Source: Nemertoderma westbladi
Taxonomy: Eukaryota; Xenacoelomorpha; Nemertodermatida; Nemertodermatidae
NCBI GenBank assembly: GCA_032718475.1
Contig: JAUCBJ010000788.1
Coordinates: 124,001-188,000 of the forward strand
DNA: 64,000 nucleotides
Reading direction: 5' to 3'
Part shown: positions 56,163-64,000 of the stretch, piece after piece
Layout: the number at the start of each line of letters is the position of its first letter
Numbering within the stretch: position 1 is the stretch's first letter
Made by a program: the position numbers and the translations under genes
The notes under the pieces: model-generated
What the model saw: the letters and a program-made list of their open reading frames with translations, nothing else
What the model was told of the DNA's origin: nothing
Databases searched by the model: none

Positions 56163-56900
56163 CAGTTAAGAGGGGGGCTACACCATTTTGGTCCAAAATA
56201 TGTCGAAATATTTTTTATGGTATATTGTAATGCACCATTGAGTGGCGTTTCCAATTCTGAAAACTGCTACTGTATTTAATAGCTATTTTAGTTTTCAGGT
56301 TATAACAATTTCCATTTAGGGAATCCTATTGAAATTACTATTACTATGTATAATGAAAGGTCGATTATCTCCAAATATTTTTTTTATGAAATTGTCAACT
56401 TCGAAACCCTACTACTTCTACAATTTTTGAGTAATTAGTCTGAAACTTTCTGTGGCTGTCTACATAGCCACCCTGCATAAAAGTATCAGACAACTTTTCG
56501 AAATTTTTTGTTAATAAACTTTAATACTATTTATAACAAACCTAAAAATTTAGCATAAATTTGCAGCGCCACATAGCGGTGCAGAATTATTTTCACAAAA
56601 TTTCGCCTGATAGTTATGTTGCCCCATCCTTGGTCTATCATATAAAAAAACTTTCATGTGATTAGGTTCAAAACTGTAAAAGCCTTAGGGTTTTAAGCGC
56701 AACCAAGTTTTTTTTATTTTTAACTAGTATTAACTAATATTAAATAGCGAAAAAAAAATTTTTCTGACCTGTCATCTAGAATAGAATCTTAGGCACCTAT
56801 ATGCCAAATTTTAGCCAAAACCAAACAATTTTGAAACGCTGAGAGTAATAAATCGAAGTGTTGTCCAAAAATGGTGCACCCCCCCCCCCCCCCTTAATTG
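56163..56900. mobile_element. TIR element with short inverted ends, non-coding
   Basis: The left end CAGTTAAGAGGGGGGCTACA then CCATTTTGG is mirrored at the right by CCAAAAATGGTGCACCCCCC and CTTAATTG. The C run at 56879-56893 sits inside the right end. About 0.7 kb of AT-rich interior without an ORF. Confidence 0.7.
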
Positions 56901-56984
56901 TTTTTATGTCGGTTTTCTTCCAGTTTGAATACAACTGTTTCGACTAACTCATTTCAACTGTTTGTTTGTCCATCTCCCTGTGTT

Positions 56985-57615
56985 CTGTGGCTGCCTCACA
57001 TCTACTCCCCAATGGTGGCTGCCTCACATCTACTCCCCCAATGGTGGCTGCCTCATATTTACTCCCCAATGGTGGCTGCCTCATATCTACTCCCCAATGG
57101 TGGCTGCACCACATCTACTCCCCAATGGTGGCTGCACCACATCTACTCTCCAATGGTGGCTGCACCACAGCTACACCCCAACGGTGGCTGCTCAACATAT
57201 TCAGCGTAAAGGTGGCTTCACCACACCTACTCCCCAACGGTAGCTGCACCACATCTACTCCCAATGGTGGCTGCACCACATCTACTCCCCAACGGTAGCT
57301 GCACCACATATACTCCCAACGGTAGCTGCACCACATCTAATCCCCAACGGTGGCTGCACCACATCTACTCACCAACGGTGGCTGCACCACATATACTCCC
57401 CAACGGTGGCTGCACCACATCTACTCCCCAACGGTGGCTGCACCTCATTTTCTCCCCAACGGTGGCTGCACCACATCTACTCTCCAAAGGTGGCTGCACC
57501 ACATCTACTCCCCAACGGTGGCTGCACCACATCTACTCCCCAAAGGTGGCTGCACCACATCTACTCCCCAACGGTGGATGCACCACATCTACTCCCCAAC
57601 GGTGGTTGCACCACA
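56985..57615. repeat. 28-bp minisatellite, about 22 units
   Basis: Tandem GGTGGCTGCACCACATCTAC plus TCCCCAAC. Early units read CTCAC in place of CACCAC and AATGG in place of AACGG. Open frames on both strands rotate through the unit (28 is not divisible by 3) and are not genes. Confidence 0.95.
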
Positions 57616-57619
57616 TTAT

Positions 57620-58560
57620 ATTCTGCATACTACTATTTAGACTACCTTCATTGACCTATAAATAAGTTTGTTTGCTTTAGGAAATTAATATACTAAATAA
57701 ATAATTAGCAATATCATTTTAATTAATAAATTCACCTAATTAACTAATAACCAATAATTTGAATCCCAAATAATTAACTCAAATTATCGATAGACCCTTC
57801 TATGCACTTATAAATTGCCTGTGAAACTGTATTTCCCTTAGTAATCTAATTACCAAATCTAATAATTAGCCTATTCACTTATTAAATAAATAATTAGCTC
57901 TAAAATACTCTAAGTTCCTGTCTTTCTATAACCTTAAAAAATGTATTTAGTGTCATTAAGTGACAAACAAAAAGGCTTTTACATGCTAAAAATGGAAATC
58001 CTAAAATTGCATTGTTCTCATCCGTTTCCCAGTACCGGTACCTTTACTTTACTATGTTCCTTAAAAGTAACACATCTCATTTTGTGTCTCATAATTACAA
58101 ACTAACCGCTAAATTTGCAACAATACATGTAATAGGTGGAGGTTTTACAAAAACAATACGTTATTATTTTTTTGGCACCATAAAATTATTACAGGTATAA
58201 AAAAAAACCGACCTAAAGTCACCCCATAAACTAAAAATCACAATTTTACAATCAGCATTGAACGTTAAAACTCACAACATAATTTAAACCTCCTACCCAA
58301 GCTTCTTCGATTTTATTAGATAATTTAATTATCTTACTACTGTATAAGCTACAAGGTACAGTAATGGATAGGTGATGGTTTTTCTTTGAGATAAGACTAA
58401 TAATATAATTGTTGCTTAAAAGCAACAAGTGCAACAAACGGTTTTATTACGTTTTTATTGTGGTTTGCTTCGATTATTACTCAATTAAATAATAAAACAA
58501 TTATTACTATTATCTATTATTTCAAAATTATTATTTCAGCTAATTAATAATATTATATTA
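57620..58560. other. AT-rich DNA upstream of calaxin
   Basis: No gene recognised. It presumably includes the calaxin promoter, but no clear element can be named. Confidence 0.4.
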
Positions 58561-58572
58561 TTAGCCGACGCA

Positions 58573-59208
58573 ATGAGTAGTGTAACAGCTAAACAGCGGA
58601 AAGCCAAACTGGCGGAGAGAATCTACAGAGATACTCACTTCACAAAGAAAGAAGTCGAGAGATTACTAAATATATTCAGTCGTCTTACCAAAACCGAGAA
58701 AATGGACAGAACCACCTTCAGGGACTTTCTACATGATAAGTTCGATATGACAGACGATACAATGATGGAAAGAGTGTTTAGAATATTCGATAAGGACACA
58801 GACGGGGCGATCAACATGATGGAATGGGTTTCCGGATTGTCGGTTTTCCTTTTAGGAACCCCGGCAGAGTTGATGGATTTCTGCTTCAAAGTTTACGATA
58901 TAAATTCCGACGGTCACATAAGCCGTGAAGAGATCTTCGGTTTCCTGAAGAACAGTTTGGTGAAGCAACCGATTGAGGAGGACCCTGATGAAGGAGCCAA
59001 GGATCTAGTAGAGTTGATTATAAGGATGATGGACGCCGATCATGACGGAAGGTTGTCTGCGGAAGATTACACAGAGGCTGTGCAACGGGAACCCTTACTG
59101 TTGGAAGTTCTAGGTCCTTGCATGCCGGATCCGATGAGCAAAGTTTCCTTCCTTGTCACCTTTCAAGAAGCAGCTCATTCTGTAGGCGTGTTTTTCTGGT
59201 ACACGTGA
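58573..59208 (+). CDS. CLXN: Calaxin / EF-hand calcium-binding protein 1, single exon
   Basis: An intact 211-codon ORF, the same length as human CLXN (EFCAB1). It has three EF-hand loops: D73-KDTDGAINMM-E84, D109-INSDGHISRE-E120 and D154-ADHDGRLSAE-D165 (Asp at position 12 of the third loop). The N-terminal helical region (EVERLLNIFSRLTK, MDRTTFRDFLHDKFDM) and the C-terminal QREPLLLEVLGPCMPDP are as in calaxins. Calaxin is a neuronal calcium sensor-type protein that binds outer-arm dynein and its docking complex in motile cilia and flagella and modulates beating with calcium. The start is the first ATG in a good context (GACGCAATGAG). The whole protein lies in one exon, whereas vertebrate genes have several, so this may be a retrocopy or a lineage with intron loss. 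No frame damage is seen. Confidence 0.95.
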   Translation: MSSVTAKQRKAKLAERIYRDTHFTKKEVERLLNIFSRLTKTEKMDRTTFRDFLHDKFDMTDDTMMERVFRIFDKDTDGAINMMEWVSGLSVFLLGTPAELMDFCFKVYDINSDGHISREEIFGFLKNSLVKQPIEEDPDEGAKDLVELIIRMMDADHDGRLSAEDYTEAVQREPLLLEVLGPCMPDPMSKVSFLVTFQEAAHSVGVFFWYT

Positions 59209-59555
59209 ATTATCTCCTATATTAAATAACTATTTGGTAACCAAAAAAACTAAAGATAAACAATTAAATTTTATGTATAATTGTGCACTTCTAACTGTTT
59301 AGTCTATAAGAAAGTATTAATAATAATAATGAAATGTAAAATTAATAATATTTCGCGTTATTTAAATTTAATCTTCAGTCTTTAAAGTTACCCTTGCGCA
59401 GTACGGTATGCCATTTCAAACGTTGTTAAGCTGTGCCTTCCAAAAATTACGCTCACTTATTCAACTTTTGGCTCATTTGATAAAAACCGACAAAATGAAT
59501 TATTCATTGAAATTGTAAATAAAATATACAAATCCCAATACGACAAGGCGAGCTA
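59209..59555. other. Calaxin 3' region, no other gene seen
   Basis: AT-rich. No clear poly-A tail that would prove retroposition was found. Confidence 0.4.
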
Positions 59556-59559
59556 ACTT

Positions 59560-60075
59560 CCTTGGCAGATAAGCTTTGTCTTAGAACAGTTCGTGTTCTC
59601 AAGAGCACCGAATGAGGACTGGACATACTGATGAGGTTCTGATTAAGGACATGGTGGGCGGTTGGCGACTCGCCCTTGCGTCAGCAGATGATAGTGGCAA
59701 TGGTGAAATTTAATTTGCCTATAAATGAATCCAACTGCACATGCAGCATTGGACAAAATAGACCAAATCTCTAACCGCATCATCCGTTGCCACTTCTCAT
59801 GTTCTGGAAGACTGGCTAAGAAGTTTCCTAAGGTGGTTCTGATTGTGTGCTACTCTCCAACTAGTGTTGCCCCTGTAGAGGAGGTGGAAAATTTCTACCT
59901 GAATTTACAAGCAGCTACTGATGGTGTGGATCTGCAAGAATTCTTATCTTTCCTGGGTGACTTCAATGTAAGTCTCCATCGCTCATCCACATCTCCATGG
60001 GTTTACAGCGATAGTGCCAACCGAAATTCAGTCCAGACTGATTCAGGAAATCAATCCGTCATGGAAATGAAGGGC
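59560..60075 (+). mobile_element. LINE endonuclease fragment
   Basis: The frame from 59725 has VVLIVCYSPTSVAPVEEVEN with FYLNLQ and FLSFLGDFNVSL, the central motifs of LINE EEP endonucleases (aYaPT and GDFN). The catalytic C-terminus is lost, and unrelated codons follow after about 60075. It is a short, decayed fragment. Confidence 0.75.
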
Positions 60076-60674
60076 AACCTAACACTACATGGATCTTTTC
60101 GGGGAATCTCGTTGATCTCGCGAAAGTTATGGGGGATATGGAGATGTGGAGGTGCAGTTTTTTTTTTTATAAACCGGCATTGCATTCATAATGCACAATA
60201 CATTAGGCTTGCAAGTTGTGTATTGCATGTTGGTCAGTCAACATTTTTTGTCAAGCCAGCATAGCCTCTTAATGTGCCGTTGGTTTTTTGGTTTGGGGTG
60301 CAAATTAAAAGGGGATGAACACTTAAAATTTTGATTCAAATATGAATTAATATGTATAATTTTGACTATGATCAATTAACACCTAGACTTTACTCATTTT
60401 AATATAACTGAGAAAGCTAAGCCATTCAATCTAATTGAGTATTGAGTTACATTTGGGGGAGTTATTACATAATAATGAATAATTGTTTATTATCAATGCA
60501 GATTTATTTATTATCCATGTAGATTACACATATAAAATGTACTTTTCTGCTTTTCTATGCATACACAGTTACACTAGACACAAAACCTAATTATACACTT
60601 TATGATAAATCTATTTCCTTCACAACAATACAAAGTAGTACTCATGCGAACAAATTTCATTGGGAATAGTTTAT
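60076..60674. other. AT-rich DNA, no gene seen
   Basis: Nothing recognisable. It probably includes the 3' untranslated region of the minus-strand exon to its right. Confidence 0.4.
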
Positions 60675-60842
60675 TTAGTTGCAAAGGTCTTCAGAGCAGA
60701 ATTGGTAGTGGCAGTTGTCTTTGCCTTCACAAAGAACGCGTTCTATTGCATCGTAATCATTCGTATCAACATCTGGTGGTAGGTCGTCTAGATCATCGGC
60801 TGTGGCGCAATAAGCTGCTGTTTCATCTCCTAGTTTAGAAGT
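60675..60842 (-). CDS. Last exon of a Ly6/three-finger domain protein
   Basis: The open frame is preceded on the minus strand by a good acceptor (TTCTTATTTCAG). It encodes an acidic stretch (DDLDDLPPDVDTNDYD) followed by LCEGKDNCHYQFCSEDLCN and a stop. The C-x(5-6)-C-x3-C-x4-CN ending is the hallmark of Ly6/uPAR three-finger domains. These are secreted or surface-anchored disulfide-rich domains. No GPI-anchor signal follows, so this product would be secreted. The upstream exons should lie at higher coordinates, perhaps beyond the window. I could not identify them. The short length limits certainty. Confidence 0.6.
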   Translation of the reverse strand, partial: TSKLGDETAAYCATADDLDDLPPDVDTNDYDAIERVLCEGKDNCHYQFCSEDLCN

Positions 60843-60889
60843 CTGAAATAAGAATATTATATTTACCGTTAGTGTAGGCCTAGCCATGG

Positions 60890-61090
60890 AATTATAATTG
60901 TATGTATCAGCAAGGCGACGATGGTCAGCTGATTAGTAGGTTTCGTACAACACAAGGTCTCAAGTCTCAAGTCTCAAGTGCCAAACCCGGAAAATGAAAA
61001 TATAATTTATTTATTAAGTCCTAAAGTGAGACATAGAATCAGGGGTAATCAATTGAAATTCGTCAAACGCGTTACTAAATGTTAATATTA
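60890..61090. other. Intron/intergenic DNA
   Basis: No features apart from the splice acceptor to its left. It contains GTCTCAAGTCTCAAG direct repeats near 60958-60980. Confidence 0.35.
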
Positions 61091-61093
61091 TTA

Positions 61094-61520
61094 AGGGGCC
61101 GTCCAAGTATGACGTCAGCACTTTAGGGGGGGTTGGGAAAATCTGATGACGTGCTGATGAGGGGAGGGGAGGGGGTCAGCCAAAATCTGACGTCAGCATG
61201 TTCATTTATAGGTGCTAGAAGAGATATAGCACAAGAGTAAATACTGTAGCTTGCTATTTTAATTGTTCGAAGCCCCCGAAGGCCCCTAGCAAAACCTTCT
61301 GTTTCAGTTACCAGTCACCATGTTTCAGTGATTAGGACGCGTGCTACTGGGGTACTGCGGTACTGGGGTTCGCCTGAAAATGAAACATTTTTTTTTATCT
61401 GATTTAGGGGGGGGGGGGGGGGGGGGGGGGTCAACGCCTATCTGATGACATCTGATTTAGGGGAGGGAGGGGGTCAACATTTTGGGGAAAAGTGCAGACG
61501 TCATACTTGGAACGGCCCCT
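61094..61520. mobile_element. MITE with GGGGCCGT...ACGTCA inverted ends
   Basis: The left end AGGGGCCGTCCAAGTATGAC is the reverse complement of the right end GTCATACTTGGAACGGCCCC, apart from one base. The interior has G-rich blocks, including a run of about 22 G (61407-61430). No ORF. Confidence 0.9.
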
Positions 61521-62120
61521 AACTGGGGTGAGTTTGTGTATATAGGTTAATACATTTCAGGTATTAGCAGAATCGGTAACTCTGGGTGTATACTATATAT
61601 TCCTTTGCAGTACAGATGTACTGTACCGTACTGTGTGCTCACTTACTGTACCAATATATTCCTTTACAGCACAGCACACCGTGCCTGAAGTAGCTCAATG
61701 ACTTTGAGCTCAAAAATACTCATGGACAATTTTTGTTTTAGATTATTTGTTTTTTATTTTTTATAATATAGATAAATACTGTAGGCATATTAATATTAGA
61801 GACGATAAAATAATAAAGTGAATTTATTAATTTAAAGTAAATTAACAGACAAATAATTATTAGGACCGTATAAAATAATGTAAAGTAATTCAACTACTGT
61901 AATACTGTATACCGCAATGAAGTGAATGAAGCAATAATGATGGATCCAATAACGAGTTTAAAGTAAACAGGTAGAATGTGGGAACGTGCAATACAATAGC
62001 ATATCAAGAGAAATAACAAAAAATAAGTTACCTAAAGAAGGGGTGCTTTAATAGTGAAGATTATGATGGGGGCCCAGATCTGGAATAAGCCGCGGGTCAT
62101 CAATAGAAGATGGTGGCATA
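61521..62120. other. AT-rich DNA, no gene seen
   Basis: TACTGTA/TACAGTA-type short motifs are frequent. No coding evidence. Confidence 0.4.
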
Positions 62121-62122
62121 GC

Positions 62123-62400
62123 TTAAAGAGATCTATGTCCTCTCAGACATATGCCTGCTGATCTCACCAGACTAAATGAGATCCTGCAACGCAGCCAGTG
62201 CGATACAGCTGCATAAGTGGAGCCTCTCTTCTCCGAAAGGAGACCTGCCAGATATGCCATGAAACGGCTGCACTCCGGTCCTGCTGCACCACCAGTCGAA
62301 AACACTAAAGGAGTAAAGGAGGCACGCTCGACATTTATAATTCTATCATTGTAGGACCGGCGCTTCTCCCCTTCGTGGCTCTTAAGAATAGAGTCTATAG
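62123..62400 (-). mobile_element. Retrotransposon RT-ORF C-terminal remnant
   Basis: On the minus strand it has EKRRSYNDRIINVERASFTP, VFSTGGAAGPECSRF and WLRCRISFSLVRSAG. This resembles the C-terminal tail of a widespread invertebrate retroelement ORF ('EK...Y..R...VE...F.PLVFS..GG.....WLR..LSFSLLRS'). The part is short and is not a host gene. The class of element is not certain. Confidence 0.6.
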
Positions 62401-63505
62401 GAGAGGAGAGATATGATGTTGCATTAGGGTAAAATACACGAACATCGAAAAAAAAAGATTTGGAGAAGCGTCCCCAAAACCCCCTTGCCGAAATATCCAG
62501 ACGAGCTTCACTGGATGTGTTAGTGTTGCTTTAGATTATTGCTTATATCAATAGAAGTGAAAAAAATTATAATTTAAAATCGGTCGGGGTCGGGGTCTTC
62601 AAATTTATAAAGTTTTAAAAGAATGTAAATTAAACGTATTATTGTTCGGTTCGGTATCTTCGATTTATTTATTTATTTTTAAGAATAAAAATATTTCTAT
62701 TCCCACACATTTTCTGTTGATGAAATGTTTATGTCAACAGAAGAAGTGAAAAATCGTCTTTAATCACAAAAAACCTTTAACCAAATTACCAGTGAAACAA
62801 ATTACCATGGTATGGGGAATATTGAATCCTTGCCTTATAATGACTGTGGATTGGATTGGATATTCTTTACTTAATTAATTCATATTGTTTTTAAGTGGGA
62901 AATTTGAAAGTTTAAAAACATAATTCATTCGTAAATAACGAATGACGTAGATTTTATCAATTTTCAACCAAATTTTGTATGGCTATACTAAAGAAAAAGT
63001 TCCAATATTTTTTAAAGTTACGGGTTAATCCCTCACGAACTTTTCACTCCAGATCAAATTGATTTTTTTGCCAATTTTTGCCAAAGTTCGCGGGCTGCAC
63101 GACGCCTCACGAACGTGTTGCAGGTGTAGGGAGATAGCTGCTGTACTTTACTGCAGTAATCTCACCACACTCGTTTAGTAGTCCAACAGTGTTGAGAATT
63201 CAATTATCAAAACCTACCTTGGGTATTTATAAAAATGTTTGGCACAGCCAGTATTTTTCAAAAAATGTGAAAGTCTCTGGGGGGTATAGCGCATTTTCTG
63301 ACCAAAAACCGAGAGCCGTTTTTCCATCTGGCTCTGATATATCGCGATATCGGTAAATGCGATGAAGTTTGGGATTTGCATTTTCTACAAGTTTCTGTGC
63401 TCAGTGGAGACAATTGGATGTCTCCACGAGAAAGAGCACAAAATTTTAATTGAGAAGGTAATTTTTTATGATTATTGGAAATACTGGTCAGTTTATAAGA
63501 CAACT
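62401..63505. other. AT-rich DNA, no gene seen
   Basis: Short open frames only, without domains. Confidence 0.4.
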
Positions 63506-63506
63506 T

Positions 63507-63905
63507 TATAAGGCGACTCTGCGGTCTTTGTGGGATTACGCGGAATAGACTTATCGGTCAACGGAGATTTTCAAAATGAATAATCTCCAGTTCTAGTGGT
63601 CGTACGAAGTTCGTTTTAGGCTCAATCGAAAGCACCTTTCTCAGATAACAAAGTTACCATTTGATATTTAAGATGAAATACTATAGATGCGATGCAACAT
63701 AACATAAATTTGGTTCAAATATGGCTTGCAAATTTTGTTCAAGTCATGATTGTTCAGGCAGCGTTCAAGAGTTTGTCAAACCAAATAGTAACTTTGTTAT
63801 CGGAGAAAAGTTATCACTAGAACTGGAGATTATACATATTAAAGATCCCCAATGACCAATAAGTCTATTCCGTATAATCCCGCATAGACCGCGGAGTCGC
63901 TTAAT
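63507..63905. mobile_element. Foldback element with about 130-160 bp inverted arms
   Basis: The left arm (from 63507, GGCGACTCTGCGGTCT...GGAATAGACTTATCGGTCA...CTCCAGTTCTAGTG...AACAAAGTTAC) is mirrored by the right arm (about 63775-63905). The central loop is about 100 bp. No ORF. Confidence 0.85.
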
Positions 63906-64000
63906 CGAGTCCCGTCATTGTTGAAGTTGTACTTGAACTGGAATTGAAATTGTCTTATAATAATAAATCATAAAAAATACATTTGAAATTAAAATTGTGT

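Noticed and set aside
56898-57665. Several open frames on both strands with HIYSP/GGCTT repeats
   Set aside because: A 28-bp minisatellite read in rotating frames.

Overview
This is a window of a metazoan nuclear genome dominated by repeats. It has spliced exons, a selenoprotein gene, a motile-cilium gene, BEL/Pao and LINE retrotransposons, many terminal-inverted-repeat elements and a large satellite. Gene content and base texture (AT-rich single-copy DNA, long C/G homopolymers) suit an aquatic invertebrate. I cannot fix the phylum from sequence alone.

Layout. 0-10 kb: a LINE 3' fragment, then about 8.3 kb of a 44-bp satellite (about 188 units) ending beside a hairpin. 10.5-16.3 kb: a decayed minus-strand BEL/Pao-type element ('element A') with a Gag and post-Gag ORFs but no pol. 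16.7-40.4 kb: a decayed plus-strand BEL/Pao element ('element C'), split by three later insertions. The largest, 18559-32822, is a complete minus-strand BEL/Pao element ('element B') with two long LTRs and a perfect 5-bp target duplication. The others are a 1-kb TIR element (34195-35198) and an internally deleted LINE (35447-37660). 40.4-43.7 kb: LINE fragments and MITEs. 43.7-47.2 kb: a three-exon iodothyronine deiodinase gene on the minus strand, with an in-frame TGA selenocysteine codon and a candidate SECIS. 47-58 kb: foldback elements, a tRNA-like SINE, minisatellites and an unusual RT element. 58573-59208: an intact single-exon calaxin (CLXN/EFCAB1) gene. 59.5-64 kb: LINE remnants, the last exon of a Ly6/three-finger protein, and two foldback elements.

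The most unusual content is in elements A and B. After pol, where some BEL/Pao elements carry env, element B has a degenerate coding block. It contains a DEDD-type 3'-5' exonuclease-like domain, a helical segment, a basic/proline-rich linker and a cluster of three zinc knuckles. Element A carries a clearly related but very divergent block in the same order. Two such different relatives point to a long-standing accessory module of this retroelement lineage. I know of no described BEL/Pao element with such a module, but I could not search for one.

Host genes: the deiodinase would remove iodine from iodothyronines using selenocysteine. Calaxin is a calcium sensor of outer-arm dynein in motile cilia. 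The Ly6-type exon belongs to a secreted or surface three-finger protein. Nothing links them functionally.
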